NCBI GenBank assembly: GCA_027625915.1
Contig: JANTQA010000008.1
Coordinates: 7,309,501 to 7,373,500 of the forward strand
DNA from: Anaeramoeba flamelloides
Taxonomy: Eukaryota > Metamonada > Anaeramoebidae
Direction: 5' to 3'
DNA: 64,000 nucleotides
Shown here piece by piece: positions 23,541-34,110 of this stretch. The translations under genes were made by a program, and so were the position numbers. Every line of letters starts with the position of its first letter. The first letter of the stretch is position 1. Below the pieces are notes generated by a model. The model had not been told where the DNA came from and did no database searches. It saw only the letters and a list, made by a program, of their open reading frames with translations.

Positions 23541-23737
23541 CAGTCAGTTCCACTTTTAAGGCAGAGACTTTAAATGAAATTTAAGACACAAAAAAATTCC
23601 AAAATTAAAATCAAAAAACAAATCCTAGTAAATTAATTTGTGTTATAAAAAAAATACCAAAAAATGGGACTTAATTCACGATTTTTCTGCACCTGAAATT
23701 TCGTTGAGTTTTTTTCCCTTAAAAGTATTACTAGCTG
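23541..23737. mobile_element. MITE family B, copy 1 (197 bp)
   Basis: The left end CAGTCAGTTCCACTTTTAAG is flanked by TA; the right end (..CCCTTAAAAGTATTACTAGCTG, TA) is diverged. Length and ends match the intact copy at 29565-29761. The CAGT start and TA flanks fit Tc1/mariner-derived MITEs. Confidence 0.75.
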
Positions 23738-24155
23738 TAATTTTAATGTCCACACACAAGTGGTACATTTGTTTAGTACAAAATGTGTTATAAAAATATT
23801 GCTAATACTTTGAAAAGTTGTTTTCTACTTTTCTTTTCATTGTTTGTTTTTTTTTTTTAAATAGAGTGACATAACTTGAAATAATATTTAATTATAATTT
23901 TTTTTAATTTTATTTTGAAAAAATTCTTTTTTGTTAGAATATATTAAAAACAATTTATTTGGTATCTATGATTGACACAAACACTGATCTTTTTGAAAAG
24001 GATAATAATTCATAAAAATGAAAAGACAGTGAATAATTCTTCCCAAAGTGAGAATAATAGCAAATAAAAAAGCGAAAAAAAAAAAAAAAAAAAATATAAA
24101 TGCTAATAAATAACAAATTTATTTTTATTAAAAAAAAGTATTCAATTAAAGAAAA

Positions 24156-26450
24156 TTATTTTCCAAAATAAATAAAAAAATAAAACGAAAATAAAAAGAT
24201 AATCGACCCCAAATTGAGATGAATTTTTTTTGAAAAGGAAATTGTATCTATTTGTTCATTAACGATTATATTAAAAAAATCTGAAGCTTCATTTTCTTTA
24301 CATGAATCTGTAACAACTATTCCAATGTCAACAAATGAATCTTCTCCAGGTGTGATCCCATATATTGTATGATTTTGTTGGTTGATCTTGATCCAATCTG
24401 GGAGCGCTTCGCCATCTCTGGATTGTATAGTAAAATCTAAAATTTCATTTTCAGGATCATCAAAAACCTGGCTGTAATCGACCAAAAAGAATTGGTTTTC
24501 AGTTAAAACCAAATTCTGTAAGGAATTATTCAAAACGGGTCTATTATTGATCAAATGCAATTCAAAGGTAGCTGTAACGAGATTAGTTGAGCAAGAATCA
24601 TTTGCACTGACTTGCACATTCCAAGAGTTTCTACATCCGTATGGTGTCCCATAGAAGAGCCTTTGTTCAGGAATAAAATTTAACCAAGCGGGGCCAGAAT
24701 TATTGTTCCAGCTATAGGATAGTTCTTCATTTTCTAAATCACTGAAGGTATTATTTGCAAATGTATATTCCAAATATTCGCCAGCTGACAAATATTGGTT
24801 TATTAGGGGATTGTTAATATAGGGCACTTGGTTGTTGATTGTTAAAGTGAAGGTCGTGCTATTTTTCAGTTTGCAGGTGTCCTGGCATTGCAATGTGATA
24901 TCATACGTGGCAGAGCAGCCAGAGGAATACACGCCGGAAAAGTTCCTCTGATCTGAATTAAAATCTAACCATTGCGGCAGGGGATCTTCTTCGTTTACAA
25001 ATGCCTCATAGGACAGTTTCCCATTTTCGTCATAAAATGTGTTCGGATCAAAGATGTACTCAATTTTTTGTTGGATCCCTTTCGATTGGTCTTCGAGGGG
25101 GTTATTAACATAGGGGCCAATTCCTGTTGTTAATTCATAGCGCTGTGCATAAACGTTGATCGATCCTGTTTCAAATTGGTCCTTGGAGCAAAACAGGATG
25201 ATCATTACCGCTTGAGTGTTTTGTTCGGGCAAATTTGATACAGAGGGATCAAATTGGTTGCTCAAAGTAAAGGAGTTGACGAGAGATTCGTCACAAAGAG
25301 GAGACAGGTCTTCCCAATAAAAAATTTGGAAATAGACACCAGACAGTGTTCGATCAGGCGCGTTCCATACGACAACTAATTTGTCATATGGATCATCGTC
25401 GCCTGGCGGCGCAACCAATGTTGCCAACGAGCTTAGGGGGTCGTCTTCGACTGTTTCGTCCATTATGACAATTGGGCCCTTCAGTACCTGCCCGAGGCTA
25501 TCGACAATAATAAGGTTTAACGAAAAAGCAACTTCTGTTTCATTCTCGTCCTCAATTTTGGAATAAGAAATGGCGTGCTGATCAAGGTTTTTAGAGGTTT
25601 CGATCGATGGAGACCTCCCGCCTTCGCTGGAGTCCAGCGTTATCACCGACGAGCCGCCACTAAGCTGCGAATCAAATGTACGGATTACGACCCGATCGGT
25701 GCTCGAAATGTTTACCTGCAAATCCCACCACCGCCACACAAATAAGACCTTGCTGCTGACGTTGCAATATGTCACAGCACAGCCACTCGACGAAATCATA
25801 TTCGTCGCGTCTGATTCTTGGTTGATCTGAGTCTTGGAGACAGGAATGGTACCGTCAGATTGAATTACGCTTGCGTACGAATTAGATCTTGTGCCTCTCG
25901 ATCCAAGATCGCCCATGACTGTGGACGACCAACCGACAACAACCCTGTCGCTTGCGATCACTTCAATCGATGGCTTACTGAAATTCTGTTCCGCAAAGTC
26001 TGCTGCAACAAGTTCAATAACATTGGTTTTGCTATTTAAATCGGAGTCGTAGATTCGAAAGTAGACCCCAATGGTGTTGCCCTCATAGACCCTCCTCCAA
26101 ACTACAATAAAGGTTTCCAAATCCTGGAATATTTTCGAATTCACAACACCGATCTTTGGCGTTTCATCTTCGAGGCAATCCATAGGTGAATCGTTTGCTT
26201 GCTGTGTTGTGCCCATAGCTTCACCGTCAATATTAAATTTTTGAACAAAAATGCCACAGTCGCTCCAAATGACACCAAACGTTCCGTCAGAAAAGGAAAC
26301 ACCACTGGGGCTACGATCCTTCGAGGTCGTGTTTTGTGATGCTAAGAACTCGTTTTTATATCTCTCAGGGGTACAACCTGCTGAAACTAACCCGAAAACA
26401 ATTGCAACTGTTAATACAATTTGGAACAATACAACTGCACTTTTCATCAA
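24156..26450 (-). CDS. Secreted/anchored protein with cadherin-like repeats
   Basis: This single-exon frame encodes 764 residues. Residues 1-25 are a signal peptide (hydrophobic VVLFQIVLTVAIVFGLVSA). Residues about 50-440 hold six or seven blade-like repeats of the type FIVVWRR..GVYFRIYDSD, VLFVWRWWDL..RTFD and LVVVWNAPD..GVYFQIF, which suggest a beta-propeller. Three dystroglycan/cadherin-like (CADG/He_PIG type) modules follow (about 445-544, 545-638, 639-735), each with an LPQWLDF, PAWLNF or LPDWIKI core and a FSGVY/FYGTP/IYGIT turn. Many NxS/T sites and paired cysteines fit an extracellular protein. The C-terminus (745-764, LGSIIFLFSFYFFIYFGK) is a membrane segment or GPI-attachment signal. 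A role in adhesion or matrix binding is inference. The 5' two thirds are clearly richer in G+C than anything else in the window. The start is the only Met pair preceding the signal peptide. Confidence 0.85.
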   Translation of the reverse strand: MMKSAVVLFQIVLTVAIVFGLVSAGCTPERYKNEFLASQNTTSKDRSPSGVSFSDGTFGVIWSDCGIFVQKFNIDGEAMGTTQQANDSPMDCLEDETPKIGVVNSKIFQDLETFIVVWRRVYEGNTIGVYFRIYDSDLNSKTNVIELVAADFAEQNFSKPSIEVIASDRVVVGWSSTVMGDLGSRGTRSNSYASVIQSDGTIPVSKTQINQESDATNMISSSGCAVTYCNVSSKVLFVWRWWDLQVNISSTDRVVIRTFDSQLSGGSSVITLDSSEGGRSPSIETSKNLDQHAISYSKIEDENETEVAFSLNLIIVDSLGQVLKGPIVIMDETVEDDPLSSLATLVAPPGDDDPYDKLVVVWNAPDRTLSGVYFQIFYWEDLSPLCDESLVNSFTLSNQFDPSVSNLPEQNTQAVMIILFCSKDQFETGSINVYAQRYELTTGIGPYVNNPLEDQSKGIQQKIEYIFDPNTFYDENGKLSYEAFVNEEDPLPQWLDFNSDQRNFSGVYSSGCSATYDITLQCQDTCKLKNSTTFTLTINNQVPYINNPLINQYLSAGEYLEYTFANNTFSDLENEELSYSWNNNSGPAWLNFIPEQRLFYGTPYGCRNSWNVQVSANDSCSTNLVTATFELHLINNRPVLNNSLQNLVLTENQFFLVDYSQVFDDPENEILDFTIQSRDGEALPDWIKINQQNHTIYGITPGEDSFVDIGIVVTDSCKENEASDFFNIIVNEQIDTISFSKKIHLNLGSIIFLFSFYFFIYFGK

Positions 26451-26739
26451 TTGGTGTTGGTTGTATTATGATTTGAAGTTTGTAAAAAATGATTTTTTGA
26501 GAATTGTTTTGCTAAAAAAGTTTTTAAAAGATATTTTGGCTCTTTTTTGAAATGAGTCAAGTAGCCTAAAAAAAATAATCATAAATTCGGGAATTTCGAA
26601 ACAAAACAATGAATTACCTTTCGGTTTTGAAAGTTTGTTTAAATTTTTAAATCACAATGTACCAAAAAAAAATACTCACCCAAATCCACAAAATGTTACC
26701 TAATCTTGAAATTGAATAACCCAGCAAAAAATCTAGGAT
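26451..26739. other. Upstream region of the surface-protein gene
   Basis: AT-rich sequence with no motif I can defend. Repeat G starts at about 26740. Confidence 0.4.
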
Positions 26740-27680
26740 ACATCCAAAAATGCCAAACTTACTTGTAAAGCTATTTTCAGAAATGAATTCTTGTTTTTAA
26801 AAGTAAGATCCTTTTTTTCTCATTTTAAATATATTAATAATTCAACATATTTCTTAATTATTTAAAAAAAATTTTAGTTTCTTTGAAAAAGTAAGAAATC
26901 TTATTATTTTTTAAGGGAGTGTACTAAAAATATCTTTTGGAAACCGAAATCACGAAAGTATTGAGAAATAATATAACTCAGTTTAATAGATCTTCATGCT
27001 TTCTTAAAAAATTACATTAAATACTTTAAACCCAAAAAAAATATAATTTTTTTTTTCCAACTTTAATTGTATATCTATTTTTTCCTTTTTATTGAACCAA
27101 AAAAAATATGAGAAAAAACAACAGACCTTTAAGATTAAAAATTCTACCAAAATTAACTTTTTGAAACGACTAAATTCAATTTTTGCCATAAGAAATACTT
27201 TTTGAATTTGATTATTTCGAATTTATAATTAATAACCCAATATTAATTTTATCAATGAGTTATTAACAACCCAAAAACTTAATGTATCAATAGAATTTAC
27301 TATTATTTCACAATTTTTAAAAGATTTTCTAACAAATAAAAAAAATTCTAATTGATACTGGTATTTGAATTATAAATGGGTTAAAATTTTCACTCAATTT
27401 TCAATTTCCCTTTTCAAATAGATCCCAATTACAACACAATTCTGAGAAAAATCCTTTGATTAAAGATAAATATGGAAAATGAAGTGAAAATTTTGTCCCA
27501 TTTAGAATTCAAATACCAGTAATTCTAAAAATAAAAAAAAATTAATATTATCTAATAACTTATTTTAATAATAACAGTTTCTTGTTGTTTATATTACTGA
27601 ATATTTGAAGAAAAGAATATCAACTAATCTTTAAAATTTCAATATATTTAAAATTATTTGTGAATTAAATAGATGATCAT
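26740..27680 (+). repeat. Repeat family G, copy 1 (with MITE C inserted)
   Basis: It is colinear with 55995-56770: AAACTTACTTGTAAAGCTAT, TTTCAGAAAT, then GGGAGTGTAC, AATAACCCAATATTAA, GAGTTATTAACAACCCAAA and TAATAACAGTTT in the same order. It is about 770 bp after removing the MITE at 27358-27519. No ends, palindromes or open frames are evident; its class is unknown. Confidence 0.7.
27358..27519. mobile_element. MITE family C, copy 3 (162 bp), inside repeat G
   Basis: The left end is CTGGTATTTGAATTATAAAT and the right end AGAATTCAAATACCAG, with TA on both sides. The paralogous repeat at about 56600 has a single TA at this point and no element, so the boundary and the TA duplication can be read directly. 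Confidence 0.88.
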
Positions 27681-27749
27681 TTATTTCTTATCCTCAAGTG
27701 TAAAAAATTATAAGTATTCTTTCGAGTTAAACACACCAGAATTAAGTTA

Positions 27750-27850
27750 GAAAACACTTTTTATGTTCAAGAGAGAATTTTGAAATTACTAAGCTTATAA
27801 CTTTCAATTCAAAGAGAGAACAACATAGTAAATGAAAGCATTTTAAAACT
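27750..27850 (+). repeat. Repeat family L fragment
   Basis: The block AAGAGAGAATTTTGAAATTACT .. CTTTCAATTCAAAGAGAG (written here in parts) is shared with 34860-34930, 35185-35260 and, in reverse, 42180-42250. It is short and non-coding. Confidence 0.45.
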
Positions 27851-27879
27851 TGATTTTTTTTTAAAAAATAAGTAAAGTA

Positions 27880-28347
27880 GTGAAAAAAATACCTGACAAG
27901 ATTTTTAAAGGTGAATATTAGTAAAATTTATTTGTAATTTCATTTATTTAAAATCAAATCCTTTTTTTAAGTGTCAAATTTTTTAAATTATAGCTCACCC
28001 ACATATTAGAATGAGATTAATTAAACCACACTTGTTCAAAACACCATTCAATCCATCAAAAAACAAGAATAAAAATTATCAATTTCCAAACTCTAGTTAA
28101 CTTCTATAAAACTTTATTGTTTTTCAAAAAAAGTTGATCTACTTATGCTATCAGACAATTCCCAGAGTATTCTAGAGAAAACTGAATTTAATTAACTTTA
28201 AGTGGGTTTATTGCTTTGACCATAAAAAAAATTGGTTATTTATAAAAAAGGATTTGATTCTAAATAAAAAAATTACAAAATAATTTTAAAAAATTCACAA
28301 TTAAAAATCTTGTTAATGATTATTTTCATTTCAGGTATTTTTTTCAC
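27880..28347. mobile_element. MITE family A, copy 2 (468 bp)
   Basis: TA-flanked. The left end GTGAAAAAAATACCTGACAA pairs with the right end CAGGTATTTTTTTCAC. The interior is colinear with 234-712 (..CAAAACACCATTCAATC.., ..GTTGATCTAC..), with scattered small differences. Confidence 0.85.
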
Positions 28348-29564
28348 TACTATATAATAAAAGTGTATATAAAGGAAAAAACAAAAAAAAAACAATCAAA
28401 AAAATTAATATATAAAAAAATAGAATTTAAAAATAGTTCATATAATTTTTTAGAGTTATTGAAATTGTGATGAACTTATGTGGGTATATGATTCATAATT
28501 ATTTGTAATTAAGATCTTTTTTCACTTAAAAGGTGATATGCTATACGATTCAGAAAGTATTATATATTAACTGATTATATTTCTTTTATTTTTATGTTCT
28601 TTAGCAATTCCGATATGTATTCATGATTAACAAAAATCTAAAAATCAAAATCTATTTTTTTTTTTTTATGTTTTTTTTTTCACTTGGTTTCTGTTTATAA
28701 TATCTTTTTACATCTACATATACATATATTGGCTCTTCTTATTGTTTTTTTTTTTTTGTAAAAAAAGATAGATTTTGGAATTTATTCCTTTTACTCTATT
28801 TATAAATAAATCTTTTCAATTCATTTACAAGAAATATTTTTGTTGGAATTAAGATTCTAACAATTTTTATAGTTTAGAAAGTGTTGTTCTTAGTCTAAAT
28901 TTGCTGGATATTGGACTATTCTAACGGATATTTATAATTGAAAGTTTTTCCATTCTTCTGAAGATTCTATTATTTATTTAATTAACTTAATAGGTGACCA
29001 ATTGATCCCTACGATATCTTCCTTTCTGATAATTTTCCATTATTTTTTTCTATTAAAGTCGATTTAGAAATCTCAAACAAGATTAATTTAAGTCGATTGA
29101 TTTTTATTTTTGACAAAATTGGCTTTTCTTCTTATAATTGTTTGTAGCCAACGATACTTTTGTTTTTTCCTATTTGTGAAAGTCAGTTATGTCACATATT
29201 TGAAATTTGACTTTAAATTTTGATTTTTATGAATCCTAGTCTATATTGTGTCGATATTCGTCGAAATTATGTTAAAAATTTCTAATAAATAATGGATTTG
29301 ATGTTTAACAAAGGCATTAAAGAGTTCATTTCTGAAGGAATAAGTTGTTTTTTTTTTTGTTTTTATCACAATATTTTTATATGTGTCTATTATTTTTCAA
29401 ATAAGATGAATTTTTGATTGTTTTTTATATATAAAAACAATTATAAATTCCTAGAGGTGAGATTTCCGCAAAATAAAGTTTCTTTGAAAAGATTTTTTTT
29501 TATTTTTTGATTCCACAAAATTCAATCAAAAATTATCATAATTTTAGAGTGTAAATTAATTATA
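28348..29564. other. Gene-free AT-rich spacer
   Basis: No repeat family or coding frame is recognised; T-rich runs dominate. Confidence 0.4.
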
Positions 29565-29761
29565 CAGTCAGTTTCACTTTTAAGGCACAAACTTTGAACT
29601 AAATTTAAGGCACAAAAAAATTTGCAAATTAAGGCAAAAATTTTGTAATTTTTTATTTTTCAATTTATTTTACTATAATCTGAATTTTGTGCCTTAATTT
29701 GAGATTTTTATTGTGCCTTAAATTTCGTTCAAAGTTTGTGCCTTAAAAGTGGAACTGACTG
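29565..29761. mobile_element. MITE family B, copy 2 (197 bp, intact)
   Basis: The terminal repeats of about 50 bp start CAGTCAGTTTCACTTTTAAG, continue GCACAAACTTTGAAC, and are mirrored at the right end; TA flanks both sides. The interior also carries paired TTAAGGCAC/GTGCCTTAA motifs. It is the best preserved of three copies (others at 23541 and 55305). Confidence 0.9.
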
Positions 29762-31109
29762 TAATAAATAAAATATTTTCATCAATAGAAGTTTTTTTTT
29801 CTTTCAATTGTTTTCTCTCAAGATTTAATAAATCTTATTTCAATAATTTTCTATCAAATTTTATAATTTTCCTGTATTTTTAAATAATTCGAAAGTTTCT
29901 TTATCATATATTTTTTAATAATTAAAGATATGTCTTGAAGTATCGATTACATTTTTATTTGTAAAATGTTTTAAAATTTTTTAAAAAAATATATAACATA
30001 ATACAATAAAAAACAATTAAACAACTTTTAAAACATTAAATGAAGATTAATAAAATAATTTATATATGTATGTATAAATTACGTTATTATATGTGAAAAT
30101 TTGAGATAATAAACAATATATTTTATTTCAGAGAGTGATATTTATATCGTACAGAAAGGATCCACATTATGCTCATTTTTGAAACAATGAGACAAATTCT
30201 ATGGGTTATTATTTTTTGTAATGGTGAGGATCTTTAATTAAATAAAAATAATAAAAAAAGAAAATTTTCTTTGAGGTGTTTATATATATATATATTTATA
30301 TATTTAGATCCTTCAAGATGATCAAATTTTTAAATTCTAATAAAAGTCTGCCAAGTAATTACTCTCAACTAAAAAATTAATTTTTCTAAACTACAATATT
30401 TTTAAAAAGTTATTTTCTCACCCCCTAAACTCTCTAAATAAATAACACTGGCCAATAACAATACCTTTTAGATTCTATTTTTTTTTTTTTAAAAAAAAAA
30501 AGATATCTGGTTAAATAAATTCTAAAGAAAATTTAAATATCTTCTATCGATCAGCCTCTTCTATTTTTGATATTTAGAGACTTTAACTAAAAACTCAGAA
30601 TTTTATTTCTTGTAAAAAAACTAAAAGAGAAAAAAATAGAAAAAAACAATAATACTCATAACCAGTAGGGTATTATCATTTAAAGATTTTTTGTCGGGAA
30701 ATAATGAATATAAATATTCCTCATAAAAAATTATTTTTTTATCATTTTTTCAACTTATCTTTCAAAAAAAAAAATTATTTTGATATTTAGAAAAAGAATA
30801 TATTTAAAATTGGGAATAACACTTTAATATTTGGGGAAATAAGTGAAAGAGGGGGGAAAGTTCAACACAATTTTTAATTGGAAATCTTTTTGATAATGAA
30901 AAGTAAAATCAATCAAAAGAAAAATCAAATTAACTTTAACAATAATTTATTATATTATATTATATGTTAAATAAACATAAATAATTTAAATCACTTAAAT
31001 ATCCAAAATGATGTACAAGTGGTTTTGGAGATCTCAAAATTAGTTTTTTTTATAACAAATTTTTAATAAGGCTGATTGTAAAATAAAAAAAGATCAAAAT
31101 ATTCATCTT
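29762..31109. other. Gene-free AT-rich spacer
   Basis: AT-rich, with short AT-type simple repeats at about 30276-30305 and 30950-30965. A slightly G+C-richer patch at 30120-30230 has an ATG, a hydrophobic 18-codon stretch and a possible donor, but no continuation was found. Confidence 0.4.
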
Positions 31110-31325
31110 ACTTTCTAATAAATCACCGACCCAAGAATTAAATTAAATACTCGAAGTTCCCAATTTCCAAGAAGGAAATTAATAATTTAAGCTTCTTTAA
31201 AGATTATTAAAAAATAGAAATGTTACAGGTTTTTAAAACCCATTTTTTGGAATTGTGAATGAAAATATTGTTCAATTTATTTTGAAACAAATAGTATATT
31301 TTAATAAAGTTGAAAAATTGGGAAT
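31110..31325 (+). repeat. Repeat family O, copy 2, just upstream of the SR gene
   Basis: This matches 13240-13520, best over 31249-31310. It ends about 70 bp before the start codon of the SR-type gene, so that gene's promoter region overlaps or abuts a repeat. Confidence 0.55.
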
Positions 31326-31395
31326 AAAAGTAAAACTATTCTAAAATTGGGATTTCCAGATTGAAGAATCATTTTTTTCACATTATTCTTCAAAA

Positions 31396-32343
31396 ATGTC
31401 TCGTTCTTTCAACAAAAGTAATACAATTTGGGTCGGAAATATCTCGTACCAAACAACAACAAGAGAGTTAAAGTAAAATTTTTTTTTCTTTTGATATTTT
31501 TTTTTAAAATTAATATCCTCCGCTCAAAAAATTACCGCTCTGTAAAAACCAAAAGAAAAATATTTAGTGAATTTGGAGAAATAGTACAAGTTGATATACC
31601 ATATTCAAACCAACGTAAAAAACCAGTTGGCTTTGCATTTATAGAATATAGAAAGTAATAATTTCCTTTTAATCCTTTTTCATTTTATTTGCAAACCTTT
31701 TGAGGAGAATAAAGTAAAAAAAATTTTTTTTTTATTCTCTTTGTTTTTCATCTCCCCTTTCTTTTAGCCGTGACGATGGGAAATATGCAATTAAAAAAAT
31801 GAGTAACTTTTTTTGATTTTTTTTATGAAAAACAAGATCGAACAAGTTGTTGCCTATTTGGTATCATCCAACTTTTTTAATTTTTATTAACTTTTCAAAA
31901 AGACAAAACCCAAATTGATTATCGAACTGTTTCAGTTGAGTGGTCTGGTGAACGACCAAAACGGTATTCTTTACTTCCTTTTCCTTTTCCTTTTCTTTTC
32001 CCTTTCTCTTTCCCTTTCCCATTCCTTTCAAACAAATTAACAACTGTGGTTATTACAAAAACTTTTTTAAAAAGCTGTTAGGATACTTTTTTTATTTTTT
32101 TCAGAATAAAAACTTTTGGCTGGTTACTTGTAAACAAAAATTGCCTAACTTTTCACAACATTTGACTTTTCTTGTCTTTAATTTGAAATATTTTTCGTTT
32201 AATTTCTAATTTTTTTTCCTTTGAACAGCAGAAGATCTTTTAGAAGAGAAGACGGTGGTGGTAGTAGAAGACACAGATCTCGTACACCTTCACCAAGTAG
32301 AAATATGTCATCTGGTTACTCCCGAAGAAATGAAAGATCGTAA
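31396..32343 (+). CDS. SR-type splicing factor with RRM (5' exons)
   Basis: The exons are 31396-31472, 31556-31654, 31768-31802, 31903-31963 and from 32229; all introns are GT-AG with matching phases. The joined frame gives one complete RRM (residues about 9-90): TIWVGNISYQTT (RNP2), RELKKIFSEFGEIVQVDIPY, KKPVGFAFIEY (RNP1), then DDGKYAIKKMNKTQID, RTVSVEWSGERPKR. An arginine/serine/glycine tail follows (RRRSFRREDGGGSRRHRSRT). SR proteins bind exonic enhancers and recruit the spliceosome. If translation stops at 32341-32343 the protein has 128 residues. However, that stop overlaps a perfect GTAAGT donor at 32340, and splicing there in phase 2 would continue the RS tail into 40214-40901 (356 residues in total). 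I favour the longer form. The exon 2 start at 31556 was chosen over one at 31566 because only it restores KKIFSEFGEI. Confidence 0.82.
31974..32030 (+). repeat. Polypyrimidine (CCTTTT)n tract in intron 4
   Basis: About 55 bases of almost pure C/T on the plus strand, in CCTTTT-like units, sit directly after the exon 4 donor. The rest of the genome's tracts are T-only, so the C content stands out. Confidence 0.8.
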
Positions 32344-32399
32344 GTTTTCATACATAGTTTTTTTTCTTCTTCTTTGTTCTGTAACAAAATAACAATTTG

Positions 32400-32880
32400 A
32401 AACACTTAAGGATTTCTTTCCAAATGAATTCTTCAGACACACCACAAGATCCCATCCTTTCATTTTGGTAAAGGCTCTTGCGATCCTTTATCCACAAATT
32501 CAAATAAATTATTTTTGCAAAGAATGCTGTTTTTCGGGAGTTTTTATTTTTTGTTCTATTCAAAACCTCACAATACTTAGCCCTTAGGAATACACCTAAG
32601 AAGATACTTATCAAATTAGTTTTTCATAAAAGTCAGTTATTAGTACAAAATACTAATAACGTCAGTAAAATTCAATAATTTCCCCAAAAATCAATACCAT
32701 CCTTAATTACTACTCTGTTTTTACGTGGAGTATTTACAATAGAACAAAAAACAGCATTCTTTGCAAAAATAATTTATTTGAATCTTTGGATAATGGATCG
32801 TAAGAGCCTTTACCAAAATGAAAGTATAGCATCTGTAGTGTATCTGAAGAATTTGTTTGGAACGCACTCCTTAACAATGG
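32400..32880. mobile_element. Inverted-repeat element J
   Basis: Arms of about 130 bp (32400-32541 and 32749-32880) are about 85% reverse complements by eye, with ACAGCATTCTTTGCAAAAAT near the inner side and TTAAGGA/TCCTTAA at the tips. The 200-bp centre (GGAATACACCTAAGAAGATA, then TTAGTTTTTCATAAAAGTCAG) recurs at 50745-50890. A minus-strand frame over the left arm (KTAFFAKIIYLNLWIKDRKS..) looks protein-like but matches nothing I know. Confidence 0.65.
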
Positions 32881-33574
32881 CTAATTATGAATCTTGAACC
32901 AAAGCATCTTCTTTTTCAATTTCTGTAGAGAAATAAAAAAAAAAGCTTTGAAATTCTCAGATCTCTTAATTTATTTCATTCTAAGTCACGTATAATTGAA
33001 CATGTATCCACTTTCCCTTATTAAATGAGTTGAAACATTCTCAACATATTAGCAGTTTAAAAATCTTTTTTCAATTAACCATTTTACAAAGAGACTTTAA
33101 ATATGTACAAGAGAAAAATTCATAATTAAAAAAAGTTAATTAAGATTAGCATTCTTTAAGAATAATAATTTTTTTTTTTGTTTTCCTGATTGACGAATTC
33201 CACATAAAAAACAAAAAGATAATCAGATCATGGCACACCGTGTAAAAATTAATACTAGAAAAGTAAATTATTATTATAATTAAACTTTTTTTGGGTGAAT
33301 TCAACCTCATATCGATCAAATTCAAAATAGCACAAATGAAAAGAGTTTTCAAAAATTGTGTAATTTTAAATCAAATATTTGAATTTAATTGAAAGTCAAC
33401 TTTTGAACACAACCAATTAATAAACTCAATGAATCTAATCAATATATTGAATTTCAGGAAACTGTAAAAATAACACTTTTGTTACTATCCCACGTTTATG
33501 TGTTGAAATAATTATTTAGCATTGACAATTTTCGTCTAAACTATTTTCCAGTCAAAAGGAAATCCTCATGATGT
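32881..33574. other. AT-rich stretch within the putative long intron
   Basis: No repeat, exon or RNA gene recognised. Confidence 0.35.
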
Positions 33575-34110
33575 AAGTGAATTAGATGTGTTCAAAGGAT
33601 TTGAATGGATATTAGGAAAAAAAATTATTTTTTGAAAATTTCAAAATTGAAAATATTTTTTCACATTTTGGCTTTTTTATTTTTTTTAAATTTTTTTGTA
33701 ACGTGATTATTTTGAAAATTTTTTTTTTTTATTGTAAGTTCTATAGCCACTTGGTAAAAATGTGTTATTCTAAATGTTATTGAAAGTGTATTTGGAAATG
33801 ATTGTAGAAAAATCAATATTGATTTTTATTGGCATTTTCTTTGGATCTTCAATTGAAGATCAAAATAAAAATTGTTGTTTTTCTCAATATGAGTTATCTA
33901 AGAATTTTTTTGTTTTTTAATTTTTAAGAAAAAATATTGATTTATTAGTGTATTTCATACATGCACCAACTATTCTTTGATTTGTATTATTCTACTTCTT
34001 TCTTATTTGTTCTTCAAAGTTTAATTCTATAAAACATCATCAATATTTGAAAATTCTTTTGGCTACTTTTGACAGAAATAAAGTTTAGATTAATATAAAC
34101 AATCCAAAAT
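33575..34110 (+). repeat. Repeat family M, copy 3 (uninterrupted)
   Basis: It has GATGTGTTCAAAGGATTTGA, CACTTGGTAAAAATGTGTTA, GGATCTTCAATTGAAGATCA and a tail with TGGCTACTTTTGACAGAAAT. It is the reference for the two MITE insertions at 234-712 and 913-1080, since both sites are empty here. Confidence 0.75.

Noticed and set aside
30120-30235. Possible first exon of a secreted protein (MRQILWVIIFCNG then a donor-like GTGAGG)
   Set aside because: No continuing exon found and the stretch is only 18 codons.
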